In this document: one piece after another, positions 1-8,968 of the stretch
Layout: each line of letters starts with the position of its first letter
How positions within the stretch are numbered: the first letter of the stretch is position 1
Source: UBA6244 sp963676875
Lineage (GTDB): Bacteria; Bacteroidota; Bacteroidia; Bacteroidales; F082
Assembly (NCBI GenBank): GCA_963676875.1
Contig: OY781436.1
Span: forward strand, 1,364,001-1,428,000
DNA: 64,000 nucleotides
Reading direction: 5' to 3'
Made by a program: the position numbers and the translations under genes
The notes under the pieces: generated by a model
The model's input: the letters and a program-made list of their open reading frames with translations, nothing else
Told to the model about the DNA's origin: nothing
Databases searched by the model: none

Positions 1-274
1 GCAATCCGGAATCTTCTATGGCCTGATCGGCAGCAATCAACCCAAACTGGGCATATCTGTCATGCTTACGAACTTCTTTGCGATCAAAATACTCCATGGC
101 ATTAAAACCCTTTACTTCGCAGGCAAACTTTGTTTTAAAGTTCGTCACATCAAAAAGGGTTATTGGGCCTGCTCCACTCGCTCCTGCAAGTAAAGCGGCC
201 CAATAATCTTTTACATTATTGCCAATAGGAGTTATCGCACCGAGACCTGTTACTACAACTCGCTTTAACTCCAT
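1..274 (-). CDS. fabF: 3-oxoacyl-ACP synthase II, N-terminal part (runs off the window)
   Basis: Condensing enzyme of fatty acid elongation: joins malonyl-ACP to the growing acyl-ACP in the cytoplasm. Only the first 91 codons are in the window, read on the minus strand from ATG at 274. The translation opens MELKRVVVTGLGAITPIGN, the strongly conserved FabF start, followed by the KHDRYAQFGLIAADQAIEDSG stretch split here as KHDRYAQFG and AADQAIEDSG, also typical of FabF. The catalytic Cys-His-His lies beyond the edge. It follows acpP by 12 bp on the same strand, the usual acpP-fabF operon. Confidence 0.95.
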   Translation of the reverse strand, partial: MELKRVVVTGLGAITPIGNNVKDYWAALLAGASGAGPITLFDVTNFKTKFACEVKGFNAMEYFDRKEVRKHDRYAQFGLIAADQAIEDSGL

Positions 275-286
275 ACAAACTTTTTT

Positions 287-520
287 TTACTGATGAGCTT
301 CGATGTAAGCAATTGCATTACCTACAGTTTCTATCTTTTCAGCTTCTTCATCAGGAATAGAAAGGTTAAATTCTTTTTCAAATTCCATGATCAATTCAAC
401 AGTATCAAGTGAATCTGCACCTAAGTCATTGGTGAAGCTGGCTTCGTTAGTTACTTCACTTTCTTCAACTCCAAGTTTGTCAACAATAATGCTTACAACT
501 TTTGAACGTACATCTGACAT
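287..520 (-). CDS. acpP: Acyl carrier protein
   Basis: Carries acyl chains on a phosphopantetheine arm during fatty acid synthesis. It is 77 residues, the normal size, and acidic. The DSL motif (GADSLDTVEL) puts the pantetheinylated serine at Ser37. Four-helix ACP fold is expected from the family. It is the first gene of a minus-strand operon with fabF. The upstream region (521-600) has a TTCTTTG element resembling the Bacteroidota -7 box, about 20 bp downstream of a TTG. Confidence 0.97.
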   Translation of the reverse strand: MSDVRSKVVSIIVDKLGVEESEVTNEASFTNDLGADSLDTVELIMEFEKEFNLSIPDEEAEKIETVGNAIAYIEAHQ

Positions 521-644
521 TTGCGTAATTTTTGGTTAAACTCGGTGCAAAGAACGGTATTAATGCAATAAAAAACAATAGGGGTGGTAACTTTTTAAGG
601 GTTTGTATAGTAATTACTTAAAGGATAACCCATTGAAAGTGCGA

Positions 645-652
645 TAATTTTG
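645..652 (+). promoter_or_regulatory. Bacteroidota-type -7 box of purN
   Basis: TAATTTTG fits the Bacteroidota consensus TAnnTTTG and lies 70 bp upstream of the purN start codon. Assigned by motif only. Confidence 0.4.
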
Positions 653-722
653 TATCGACCAAAATGGATTTCAGTGGCGATTATTTATAATTTTGATCAA
701 TATTTCATCACATAGTTGATTC

Positions 723-1286
723 ATGAACAAAAAATTAGTGATTTTGGCTTCGGGCAATGGCTCCAATGCAGAACAAATAATTACCCACTTTCGTCGCAAT
801 GGCCTAGCCGAAGTTTCCTTGGTAGTTACCAACAATCCACGTGCAGGAGTGCTCGAAAGATGCCGGAGGCTGGACGTACCCACGATGGTGGCCAACCGTG
901 ATGATTTCTACGTGAATCAAGTTGTACTACAACGACTTAAATTGGAAAAACCCGATCTGGTGGTGCTGGCCGGATTCCTTTGGCTCATCCCTGCTGAAAT
1001 CATTCAGGCTTTCCGCAACCGCATCATTAACATTCATCCTGCATTGTTGCCAAAATACGGAGGAAAGGGCATGTATGGTCATCATGTGCATGAAGCAGTG
1101 ATTGCCGCTAACGAGTCGAAATCGGGCATCACCATTCATTATGTGAACGAAAAATATGATGAAGGAAGCACCATTTTCCAAGCTGAAGTCCCATTGGAAA
1201 AAGGAGAAACCCCCGACAGTCTGGCACAAAAAATTCACCTGTTGGAGTACCAACATTTTCCTGAAATCATCGAGAGCATACTATAG
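723..1286 (+). CDS. purN: Phosphoribosylglycinamide formyltransferase
   Basis: Transfers a formyl group from 10-formyl-tetrahydrofolate to GAR, step three of purine synthesis, in the cytoplasm. The 187-residue length fits the family. Near the N-terminus ASGNGSNAE is the phosphate-binding loop. The catalytic set is visible: Asn103 and His105 in NIHPALLPKY and Asp146 in KYDEGSTIFQ (E. coli Asn106, His108, Asp144). It is transcribed divergently from acpP-fabF. Its last 6 bp overlap the end of the convergent gene on the other strand. Confidence 0.95.
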   Translation: MNKKLVILASGNGSNAEQIITHFRRNGLAEVSLVVTNNPRAGVLERCRRLDVPTMVANRDDFYVNQVVLQRLKLEKPDLVVLAGFLWLIPAEIIQAFRNRIINIHPALLPKYGGKGMYGHHVHEAVIAANESKSGITIHYVNEKYDEGSTIFQAEVPLEKGETPDSLAQKIHLLEYQHFPEIIESIL

Positions 1287-1856
1287 AGGCAAACGTTTCA
1301 TTCTGAATTTTATGGGGCGATTACCCCGTATATTTTCTTTTTGGAAAATTACAATGGAGTCGCTCTCCCATTCAAAAATCACACGGTTGGGATAGGTGCG
1401 TGTGGAATTTTCAAAAACAATTTCACGCAAATTGGCATCCTTTAAGGCCAATCGTTTTAGGTGGTCGTTGTCCAGTTGGAGCCACAAACTGTCGAAGGAT
1501 TTAAGCACCTGATAATCTTCCAGAAATACGGTATCGGTTCCGTTGAGAGAAAAAACACGACCCCACAACAAGGAATCGTTTTGCCTCTGCCATATAAAAT
1601 CAAGATCGATGCTTCCGGTTGATTTCCAGGCACCTTCCAAATTTTCCATACGCGAAAAAGCCTTAGGAGGCGAAATGGTACAGGAGGAAAAACCAAGGGT
1701 AAGCATCATGAGCATACATGTCGACCATACCAAATATCTCCGATTTGTTTTTACATTAAAGGAAGGGGAAAGGTTGTGCGACAATGGGATGAACTGCCCC
1801 TTTTTGCAGCCATTCCGAATGAAACCAAAGATACTTTTTGCAGCAACCATGTACAT
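1281..1856 (-). CDS. Putative lipoprotein of unknown function
   Basis: I do not recognise the family with certainty; the C-terminal half resembles small beta-rich DUF6265-like proteins. A hydrophobic segment MLMMLTLGFSSC ends in a lipobox-like Cys59, suggesting a membrane-anchored lipoprotein. The first ATG leaves an unusually long 58-residue pre-Cys region, so the true start is probably further in, near the basic KTNRR segment or at the internal Met (about 1715). The mature part (about 130 residues) contains NLEGAWKSTG and an alternating beta-strand pattern. It is convergent with purN, overlapping it by 6 bp. Confidence 0.6.
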   Translation of the reverse strand: MYMVAAKSIFGFIRNGCKKGQFIPLSHNLSPSFNVKTNRRYLVWSTCMLMMLTLGFSSCTISPPKAFSRMENLEGAWKSTGSIDLDFIWQRQNDSLLWGRVFSLNGTDTVFLEDYQVLKSFDSLWLQLDNDHLKRLALKDANLREIVFENSTRTYPNRVIFEWESDSIVIFQKENIRGNRPIKFRMKRLPL

Positions 1857-1917
1857 CAGGTGATTTTGTTAAAACAAAGTAACGACATTCGCATCAACAA
1901 AACCGATGATTTTAGCT

Positions 1918-1925
1918 TATTTTTG
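1918..1925 (+). promoter_or_regulatory. -7 box of thiL
   Basis: TATTTTTG matches TAnnTTTG and sits 13 bp before ATG 1939. It overlaps the first codons of a longer possible reading frame starting at 1906, which argues for the downstream start. Confidence 0.45.
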
Positions 1926-1938
1926 CCAAAAAAATTCC

Positions 1939-3009
1939 ATGTCTGAATCCACCGAAAAACTTACCGATCTGTCTGCTCTTGGCGAATTTGGCCTGATAGA
2001 TGAACTGACCAACGATTTGAAAATGAAGCACTCGTCCACGCTCAAAGGGGTGGGAGACGATGCGGCCGTCATTCAACCCCAAACGGGAAAAGTCATGTTG
2101 GTATCGAAGGATATGCTCATCGAAGGCATTCATTTCGATATGGTTTACACCCCACTCAAACATCTGGGATACAAGGCAGCCGTAGTAAACATTTCGGATA
2201 TCGTGGCCATGAACGGTACGCCCAAACAACTGCTTGTGGGCCTTGGGGTTTCGTCCAAATTTTCTACCGAAGCCATTCAGGAAATATATGCCGGCATCAA
2301 AAAAGCCTGTGAAATATATCAAGTGGATTTGGTGGGCGGAGATACTACATCCAGTGTGTCGGGGTTGTTTTTGAGTATCACCATCATTGGCGAAGCTGAT
2401 CCTAAAAAGGTGGTGTACCGCAAAGGTGCCATGCCCAACGATCTGCTATGTGTGAGTGGCGATTTGGGAGCAGCTTACATGGGATTGCTCCTGTTGGAAC
2501 GGGAAAAAACCGAATTTTTGGCCAATCCCAACATGCAACCCGACCTTACCGACAAAGAATACTTGCTTGAGCGTCAACTCAAACCAGAAGCCAGGACAGG
2601 TGTGCAAAAATTGCTTTCCGATGCCGGTGTGATGCCCACCTCCATGATTGACATTTCGGACGGACTGGCTTCCGAAGCGCTGCATCTATGCAAAAACAGT
2701 GAAACAGGTTGCGTTATCTATGAAGAAAAAATTCCCATCGATCAACTTACATTCGACACGGCTAAAGAATTCAGCATTGTACCATCGGTAGCTGCACTCA
2801 ACGGCGGCGAAGATTATGAACTGTTGTTTACCATCAATCAAAGCGATTTTGAGAAAGTAAACAAGATTGACGGTATCTCCATTATCGGTTATATGACGGA
2901 CATTAGTGAAGGTGAACACCTGATTACCAACGACAATCAGGTCATTCCACTGGAAGCTCAAGGCTGGGATGCACTGAAGAAAAAAGGAACCAAACCTGAA
3001 ACAAAATAA
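1939..3009 (+). CDS. thiL: Thiamine-monophosphate kinase
   Basis: Phosphorylates thiamine monophosphate to the active cofactor thiamine pyrophosphate, using ATP. Member of the ThiL/PurM ATP-binding superfamily. The start at 1939 gives 356 residues, MSESTEKLTDLSALGEFGLI, with the typical N-terminal GEFGLI motif. Next come GVGDDAAVI (metal and ATP binding), VSKDMLIEGIHF, GGDTTSS, DISDGLASEA and GGEDYELLFT, all in ThiL order. An in-frame start at 1906 overlaps the predicted promoter and is less likely. The permease gene follows after 24 bp on the same strand. Confidence 0.94.
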   Translation: MSESTEKLTDLSALGEFGLIDELTNDLKMKHSSTLKGVGDDAAVIQPQTGKVMLVSKDMLIEGIHFDMVYTPLKHLGYKAAVVNISDIVAMNGTPKQLLVGLGVSSKFSTEAIQEIYAGIKKACEIYQVDLVGGDTTSSVSGLFLSITIIGEADPKKVVYRKGAMPNDLLCVSGDLGAAYMGLLLLEREKTEFLANPNMQPDLTDKEYLLERQLKPEARTGVQKLLSDAGVMPTSMIDISDGLASEALHLCKNSETGCVIYEEKIPIDQLTFDTAKEFSIVPSVAALNGGEDYELLFTINQSDFEKVNKIDGISIIGYMTDISEGEHLITNDNQVIPLEAQGWDALKKKGTKPETK

Positions 3010-3033
3010 TCAGTCGGCTTAAAAACCATTTCC

Positions 3034-3831
3034 ATGGGTACTACTGAAGCAATTATCCTCATCGTAGCCGGCCTGATGGTAGGCTTTATCAACACGCTGG
3101 CCGGAGGAGGCAGCATAATTTCGCTTTCGGCACTGATGATGTTGGGATTGCCTGCAGGTATTGCCAACGGAACCAACAGGATTGCCATCACCATACAAAC
3201 ACTCACAGCCACCACCAGTTTTCGACAGCAAAAGGTACTCGAATTCAGGAAAGCCTTGTACTTGTCCATTCCCACCATTGCGGGTTCTTTGCTTGGAGCC
3301 TGGCTTGCTGTTGACATTAGTGAAGATGTGTTCAGAAAAGCCATTGGAGCCATTATGCTGGTGATGTTGGTTTTTATTTTTTACAAACCCCACAAATACA
3401 TCTATGGTCGAGAAGAAATAACAAGCCAGCCATTGAACTGGAAGATATACACCATTTTCTTCCTCATCGGCATTTACGGTGGTTTCATCCACATGGGGGT
3501 GGGTTATTTTTTGCTGGCGGGCATCGTGGGCGGAGCCGGATTCGATCTGGTGAAAGCCAATGCCATCAAGGTGTTCATCGTATTGGCCTACGCACCTTTT
3601 ACCCTCTTGGTATTTTTATGGTATCATCAGGTAAACTGGACCTACGGCCTCACCTTGTCCATTGGAAACGTAGTGGGAGCACTTGTGGCTTCGCGATTGG
3701 CAGTCAGCAAAGGAGTTGATTTTGTGAAGTGGGTAATCGTAGTGATAATTCTGATCACCGCTGCCGACATGTTTGGATTGTATGATTTTAAGGGTCTGGT
3801 GTCGGGATTCTTGCCGCAGCTCCAGGGTTGA
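3034..3831 (+). CDS. TauE/SafE (TSUP) family membrane permease
   Basis: A 265-residue integral membrane protein with about eight hydrophobic segments in two related halves. The first half has the family signature GFINTLAGGGSIISLSAL near residue 18; the second repeats it as GFIHMGVGYFLLAGIVGGAG. TSUP proteins export or import sulfur-containing organic anions such as sulfite, sulfoacetate or taurine breakdown products; the substrate cannot be told from sequence. It is 24 bp downstream of thiL and could be co-transcribed. Confidence 0.88.
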   Translation: MGTTEAIILIVAGLMVGFINTLAGGGSIISLSALMMLGLPAGIANGTNRIAITIQTLTATTSFRQQKVLEFRKALYLSIPTIAGSLLGAWLAVDISEDVFRKAIGAIMLVMLVFIFYKPHKYIYGREEITSQPLNWKIYTIFFLIGIYGGFIHMGVGYFLLAGIVGGAGFDLVKANAIKVFIVLAYAPFTLLVFLWYHQVNWTYGLTLSIGNVVGALVASRLAVSKGVDFVKWVIVVIILITAADMFGLYDFKGLVSGFLPQLQG

Positions 3832-3844
3832 GGATTGATTTGTA

Positions 3845-4655
3845 TTTAGACGCAGGTGGACGCTGATTAAGGTTTAGACGCTGATGGACGCAGGTGAACG
3901 CTGATTTGGGTTTAGACGCTGATGAGCGTTGGTGAACGCTGATTAAGATTAAGACGCTGATGGGCGCTGATGGACGCTGTTTTGGATAAAGAAGAGTGGA
4001 AAGACGCTGATTGACGCTGATGAACGCTGATTGAGATTTAGACGCTGATGGACGCTGATTTGGGTTTAGACGCTGATGAGCGTTGGTGAACGCTGATTAA
4101 GATTAAGACGCTGATGGGCGCTGATGGACGCTGTTTTGGATAAAGAAGAGTGGAAAGACGCTGATTGACGCTGATGAACGCTGATTGAGATTTAGACGCT
4201 GATGGACGCTGATTTGGGTTTAGACGCTGATGAGCGCTGATGGACGCTGATTAAGGTTTAGACGCGGATGGGCGCAGGTGAACGCTGATTTGGGTTTAGA
4301 CGCGGATGGGCGCTGATGGACGCTGATTAAGATATAGACGCTGATGGGCGCTGATGGACGCTGATTAAGATATAGACGCTGATGGGCGCTGATGGACGCT
4401 GTTTTTAGGTTTAGACGCTGAGGGACGCAGGTGGACGCTGATTAAGGTTTAGACGCTGAGGGACGCTGATTAAGGTATAGACGCTGATGGGCGCTGATGG
4501 ACGCTGTTTTTAGGTTTAGACGCTGAGGGACGCAGGTGGACGCTGATTTAGGTTTAGACGCTGATGGGTGCTGATGGACGCTGTTTTTAGGTTTAGACAC
4601 TGATGGGCGCAGGTGAACGCTGATTTGGGTTTAGACGCGGATGGGCGCTGAGGTA
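3845..4655. repeat. Degenerate GACGCTGA tandem array, about 800 bp
   Basis: The stretch between the permease and the peptidase gene is filled with short units of the type GACGCTGATGGACGCTGATT, alternating with TTTAGGTTTAGACGC linkers. Units are about 10-12 bp, grouped into 35-40 bp super-units. A higher-order period is visible: the marker CTGTTTTGGATAAAGAAGAG occurs at 3977 and again at 4131, so a 154 bp block is duplicated. No reading frame runs through it and no spacers separate the units. Confidence 0.9.
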
Positions 4656-4716
4656 GGTGAATTTGATTCTCAAAGCTATACTTAACAGACTTCTGAATCC
4701 TATGAATTTTTGTGGT

Positions 4717-4724
4717 TATATTTG
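4717..4724 (+). promoter_or_regulatory. -7 box of the isoaspartyl peptidase gene
   Basis: TATATTTG is a perfect TAnnTTTG match 15 bp before ATG 4740, and lies just after the end of the repeat array. It supports the 4740 start over an upstream TTG at 4710. Confidence 0.5.
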
Positions 4725-4739
4725 GACAAAAAAACTGAC

Positions 4740-5720
4740 ATGAATAAATTTTTCCTTTTTTGTATGGGGTTGTTGCTTATTGGGTGTAGCCCCTCCCCTT
4801 CTGTTGACAAACCGGCATGGGCTATGGCTATACACGGAGGCGCAGGCACTATCCTCAAGGAAAACATGACCCCCGAACTGGAAAAACAATACGAAGAAAA
4901 ACTGACGGAAGCGCTACAAGCCGGAGCTGAGATACTAAAAAATGATGGCTCAAGTTTGGATGCGGTGACTGCTGCCATTCAGGTGATGGAAAATTCTCCC
5001 CTCTTCAATGCAGGTAAGGGAGCTGTGTTTACTGCCGAAGGCACCAACGAAATGGACGCGTCCATTATGGATGGAAACAACCTGATGGCCGGCGCCGTAG
5101 CGGGAGTAAAGCACATCAAAAACCCCATTTTGGCCGCCAGAGCAGTAATGGAACAAAGTCCGCATGTGATGCTAATTGGGACAGGTGCCGAGGATTTTGC
5201 TCAAAGCCAAGGACTCCAACTTATTGACAGCACTTACTTTTTTACCCAAAACCGTTGGGAATCGTATCTGAAAGCAAAGCAGAAAGCACAAAACGAAAAA
5301 TTTGGAACATGTGGCGCCGTGGCACTTGACCAACAGGGGAATCTGGCAGCCGGAACTTCCACCGGTGGCATGACCTACAAAATGAAAGGACGGGTGGGCG
5401 ATTCTCCCATCATTGGTGCCGGAACCTATGCCGACAACAACAGCTGTGCCGTTTCGGCCACCGGACACGGTGAATATTTTATCCGGAATGTGGTGGCTTT
5501 TCAGGTGGGAAGTCTGATGAAATACAAAAACCTGACCCTTGACCAGGCTGCTCATTTTGTGGTGGATGAAGTCCTGCAACCCGGCGCAGGCGACGGAGGT
5601 ATCATTGCCATCGATACCCTGGGCAACATCTCCATGCCATTCAATACTGCCGGTATGTACCGGGGTTCGGTAACGTCGGAACGGGAGCCGCAGGTGGCGA
5701 TTTATGGTCCGGGACAATAA
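4740..5720 (+). CDS. Isoaspartyl peptidase / L-asparaginase (Ntn hydrolase), lipoprotein
   Basis: Type 2 asparaginase-like enzyme that hydrolyses beta-aspartyl (isoaspartyl) dipeptides and asparagine. From ATG 4740 it is 326 residues with a lipoprotein signal MNKFFLFCMGLLLIGC, Cys16 being the lipid anchor. The mature part opens WAMAIHGGAGTI, the family start. Autoproteolysis is expected before Thr190 in KFGT-CGAVALD, which becomes the nucleophile; GTSTGG follows, as in active members. The last 92 bp (C-terminal 30 codons and stop) are present a second time 289 bp downstream, so the original 3' end was probably the distal copy. Confidence 0.9.
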   Translation: MNKFFLFCMGLLLIGCSPSPSVDKPAWAMAIHGGAGTILKENMTPELEKQYEEKLTEALQAGAEILKNDGSSLDAVTAAIQVMENSPLFNAGKGAVFTAEGTNEMDASIMDGNNLMAGAVAGVKHIKNPILAARAVMEQSPHVMLIGTGAEDFAQSQGLQLIDSTYFFTQNRWESYLKAKQKAQNEKFGTCGAVALDQQGNLAAGTSTGGMTYKMKGRVGDSPIIGAGTYADNNSCAVSATGHGEYFIRNVVAFQVGSLMKYKNLTLDQAAHFVVDEVLQPGAGDGGIIAIDTLGNISMPFNTAGMYRGSVTSEREPQVAIYGPGQ

Positions 5721-6009
5721 AACGTGTTCTTTGTTTATGTGGGCATGTTGTTGCTTCATATTTTCGTATTCGCTTCTCCTTCCCAACAGAACAGTTTGCT
5801 CCTCAAAAGTAATGGGTAATAATTCGCTCAAAATTAATGAGTTGCTTTATAAATACGAAAATTTATCACCTTTCCCCCTGGGGGAAAGGCAGGGGAAAGG
5901 GGTTTCCCCTAATCACCTCTCCATGCCATTCAATACTGCCGGTATGTACCTGGGTTCGGTAACGTCGGAACGGGAGCCGCAGGTGGCGATTTATGGTCCG
6001 GGAAAATAA
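5629..6009 (+). repeat. Duplicated 3' end of the peptidase gene flanking a 197 bp insert
   Basis: Positions 5629-5720 and 5918-6009 match over 92 bp with two visible differences, both ending at the same TAA codon. Between them 5721-5917 contains unrelated sequence with a CCTTTCCCCCTGGGGGAAAGG palindrome (21 bp, given here as CCTTTCCCCC plus its complement), akin to the palindrome in the 18.2-19.7 kb repeats. The terminator directly follows the second copy, so the first copy plus insert looks like the newcomer. Confidence 0.85.
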
Positions 6010-6049
6010 AAAAAGCGACCCCATTGCTGAAGTCGCTCTTTGTTTTTTC
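6008..6049. terminator. Bidirectional intrinsic terminator
   Basis: AGCGAC (6014-6019) pairs with GTCGCT (6032-6037), with an A-run before and a T-rich run after, so it can end both the peptidase gene and the convergent minus-strand gene. Confidence 0.7.
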
Positions 6050-6057
6050 TTGCGGGA

Positions 6058-7431
6058 TTAATGTTGAATCACCACTTTTCGTGAAATCAATTCACCCCCC
6101 AGATCAACCTTGATGATATAAATTCCGTTCTCCCATTGTGTCGTATTGAAAGGAACCATGAATTTATCTTCGTTAATTTTTCCCGAGAAAAGCACTTCCA
6201 ACTGCGTTCCCTCTTTGGTAAACAAAACCAGTTCTGCATTTTTGTCGAAAGCATTTGATATGGAGACCGTTCCTGTGGAAACAACCGGATTGGGAAAAAC
6301 TGTTACAAAGGGAGTTTGATTGTCGTCCATCACATCCGAAGCCATGGCCTTGTCGGGATTGAACATGAGAAAAGCCATGGGGGTGTCCCACTTTTTTCCA
6401 AACATCATCCTGTTGGATTTTTTGCCACGTTGAGGCCGGTCACCCACAATCGACCCGGCTTTTTCTTTCCAGGCAGTTTCGTTGGATTTTATTTTATCCA
6501 GCGACGCCCTGATTTCTGCCTGATGTTCCAGGGCGATGGCCCTCACTGCTTGCATGCTTTCTTGCATATCGGCACGCATGTTGTCGAAGTTGGGATCGTC
6601 GCGGCGGGCACCCGGAACAAAATCTTCGCTAGCGTGCCAGGCTTTGAACATGGCTTGGCGCACTTCCTTTTTCTGACGGGCCAATTCGATGGTTTGGCGC
6701 TCTTCCTCCGACAGATTTTTATCGAAGGCACGACGCTCATCGGCTATTACCGGAAGGACGTCTTCCTTTACAAACGCCTTCATTTCAGCACGTTGTTCCG
6801 GAGTGAGCCGGGCGTTGAACTTTGCCGGTTGTGCACAATTGCCTTTGCCATTTCCGACCATTGATTTACCCTGCTTATTTGCAACTCTTTTACCTCTCTG
6901 CGGGCGGTCTCCCCGATTAAAGGGATTTTCAGGATTCATCAAGAGCAGGGCTTCGGGAGTGCCAAAACGTTCGATCCAAAATTCAGGACCGGTGTTTCCT
7001 TCCTTATTTTTCATCTGACTTACCCCATTTTCTTCGTGAATGGCTTGAATATCAGCTATCCACTTCTCTGAATTTTCTTCGATAAATTCCTTATAGGCTT
7101 CGTTTTCCCCGGGGTGATTAGCGGTAATCTCAGCTACTTTTTCCACACATGGCCGCGAATTAGGTGTGTTTTTCATGCCACGGCCACGGGGGCTTTGCCG
7201 ATTGCCAAAATTGCTACGCATGGTTTGCCTGGCTTCTTCCAGTTTGGCTTTTTCGTCCTCCGAGAGGGATTTGATGTAGCGGCTTTGTTGGGCTATGAGT
7301 AAGGGGGCAATCTGTTGATCAAAATATTGCTTCACAGCTTCGCGGGTTTCAACACGTTGTGTATTTTGGGCATTTACCGACAACGAAATCAAAACAGTGA
7401 GAATCGATGTCCAAAAAACAATTTTTTTCAT
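6058..7431 (-). CDS. Exported protein with T9SS type A sorting domain
   Basis: From ATG 7431 the protein is 457 residues, starting with a clear signal peptide (MKKIVFWTSILTVLISLSVNA then QN). The body consists of two similar helical, charged segments each carrying LSEDEKAKLEEARQ- or LSEEERQTIELARQ-like stretches, which recall Spy/LTXXQ periplasmic chaperones; that is a loose resemblance. The last 80 residues are a Por-type sorting domain: FPNPVVSTGTVSI, then ENGIYIIKV and SRKVVIQH, meaning secretion through the type IX system and surface anchoring. A longer frame from 7467 adds only a non-signal N-terminus and is less likely. Confidence 0.8.
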   Translation of the reverse strand: MKKIVFWTSILTVLISLSVNAQNTQRVETREAVKQYFDQQIAPLLIAQQSRYIKSLSEDEKAKLEEARQTMRSNFGNRQSPRGRGMKNTPNSRPCVEKVAEITANHPGENEAYKEFIEENSEKWIADIQAIHEENGVSQMKNKEGNTGPEFWIERFGTPEALLLMNPENPFNRGDRPQRGKRVANKQGKSMVGNGKGNCAQPAKFNARLTPEQRAEMKAFVKEDVLPVIADERRAFDKNLSEEERQTIELARQKKEVRQAMFKAWHASEDFVPGARRDDPNFDNMRADMQESMQAVRAIALEHQAEIRASLDKIKSNETAWKEKAGSIVGDRPQRGKKSNRMMFGKKWDTPMAFLMFNPDKAMASDVMDDNQTPFVTVFPNPVVSTGTVSISNAFDKNAELVLFTKEGTQLEVLFSGKINEDKFMVPFNTTQWENGIYIIKVDLGGELISRKVVIQH

Positions 7432-7603
7432 TTTCGAGTAGTTTTTGTGATTTTTCAATTTAGACATTCCTGCGCTCGTTTTTATTCCGGGAAGACATTA
7501 ATTTTTTTAGAAAAATTGAGAGTTGCCATCAAATGCACTCATTTTGAATATGTTAAAATTTTGTTAATTAAAAGACTGTTGCAACATGCAATGTATCTGC
7601 CCT

Positions 7604-7611
7604 TACATTTG
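7604..7611 (+). promoter_or_regulatory. -7 box of the 7.6-11.3 kb operon
   Basis: TACATTTG fits TAnnTTTG, with TTG at 7579-7581 about 22 bp upstream. It lies 28 bp before the first start codon of the five-gene set. Confidence 0.5.
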
Positions 7612-7638
7612 CACCTATACTAATAACCAGTCTAAATT

Positions 7639-8934
7639 ATGAAATTTTTGGATATGAAATTACAAGGCCTTTGGCTCGTGGTGGTTCTGTTGATGTTTTT
7701 GGCAGCATGTAAGCACGATCCGGATCCCATTATCGACGACAGTATTGTTACCAGTCCTATCTGTCATGAGGACACCATTTATTTTCAAAACGACATACTA
7801 CCCATGCTCCTCGGTACCTGTGGTACTTCGGGCTGTCATGATCTGGGAACTGCCAAACATGGTGTGGTGTTGGTAGATTACCTTTCGGTGATGCGCACGG
7901 GAGGAGTGAACATCGCCAATCCGGCCTCCAGCGATATCTATCAGGTACTTTCGGGATCAGACGAGCGGATGCCTCCTTCCCCCAGACCCCAATGGACTGA
8001 CGTACAGAAAAACGCCTTGCTTACCTGGATTTCTCAGGGAGCCATCAACAACGAGTGTTTGAATCAAGCTGTTTGCGATACATCCAATGTAACCTTCAAT
8101 GGAAGTGTGTTGCCACTATTCGACAAATATTGTTTGTCGTGCCACAGCGGAGCCAATCCTGAATACAACCTGGACCTCACCAATTTCGACCAATTGGCTG
8201 CCATCATCGAGAATGGTTCCTTGTTGGGTTCCATCAACCACGAACCCGGATATTATGCCATGCCCAAGGAAAGCAATCAGCTCACTCCTTGTGAGGTACG
8301 AACCATTGAAATATGGGTAAACGATACCGTGATTGGCGGAGGCGGCGGTGGGGGAACAGGCCACCCATGCAGTCCCGATTCGGTTTATTTTGCAAATGAC
8401 ATACTTCCTTTGTTGGTTTCCAATTGCTCCACCAGCGGTTGCCACGATCAGGCTTCGGCTCAGGAAGGGGTAGTTTTGGTGGATTACGCTTCCATTATTT
8501 CACAAGTTCATCCGGGAGATGCCGCCAACAGCAAACTCTATAAGGTGTTGATACGCAGTGATGAACGCATGCCTCCTCCTCCTGCTTCACTCACAACAGC
8601 CCAAATACAAAGCGTACAAACATGGATTAACCAAGGTGCCTTGAACAACGTTTGCGATGCCCCCTGCGATACCCTGAATGTGACCTATTCGCAAAGTGTT
8701 TGGCCGGTAATACAAACCAATTGTACCGGATGCCACAGTGGCGCCAACCCGGGAGCAGGTATCGTACTTACCGACCATGCTACCATTTCAGCCGCGGCCG
8801 CCACGGGCAAACTTTATGGTTCGGTGGCTCACCTTTCGGGATATGCGCCCATGCCAAAAAATGCTTCCCAATTGAGCGAATGTAATGTGGCAGCCATCAG
8901 AATCTGGATTGAAAATGGAACCCCTAATGATTAA
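7639..8934 (+). CDS. Lipoprotein with four CXXCH/CX4CH cytochrome c-like motifs
   Basis: A 431-residue lipoprotein (lipobox LAAC, Cys24) made of two tandem copies of a 190-200 residue unit. Each unit has a CGTSGCH or CSTSGCH motif (CX4CH) and then a canonical heme c motif, CLSCH and CTGCH, followed by a distal MP motif (YAMPKES, YAPMPKN) that could give the Met ligand. This matches planctomycete-type cytochrome c (PSCyt) domains known in Bacteroidota. Gly-rich linker GGGGGGG joins the halves. It likely sits in the envelope as an electron-transfer protein; heme loading of the CX4CH sites is uncertain. First gene of the operon. Confidence 0.8.
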   Translation: MKFLDMKLQGLWLVVVLLMFLAACKHDPDPIIDDSIVTSPICHEDTIYFQNDILPMLLGTCGTSGCHDLGTAKHGVVLVDYLSVMRTGGVNIANPASSDIYQVLSGSDERMPPSPRPQWTDVQKNALLTWISQGAINNECLNQAVCDTSNVTFNGSVLPLFDKYCLSCHSGANPEYNLDLTNFDQLAAIIENGSLLGSINHEPGYYAMPKESNQLTPCEVRTIEIWVNDTVIGGGGGGGTGHPCSPDSVYFANDILPLLVSNCSTSGCHDQASAQEGVVLVDYASIISQVHPGDAANSKLYKVLIRSDERMPPPPASLTTAQIQSVQTWINQGALNNVCDAPCDTLNVTYSQSVWPVIQTNCTGCHSGANPGAGIVLTDHATISAAAATGKLYGSVAHLSGYAPMPKNASQLSECNVAAIRIWIENGTPND

Positions 8935-8968
8935 CCATCAAATGAGCACAAGAAAAAAAGATTATCAC

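Noticed and set aside
3845..4655. CRISPR array
   Set aside because: Units abut each other with no unique spacers and no cas genes are near.
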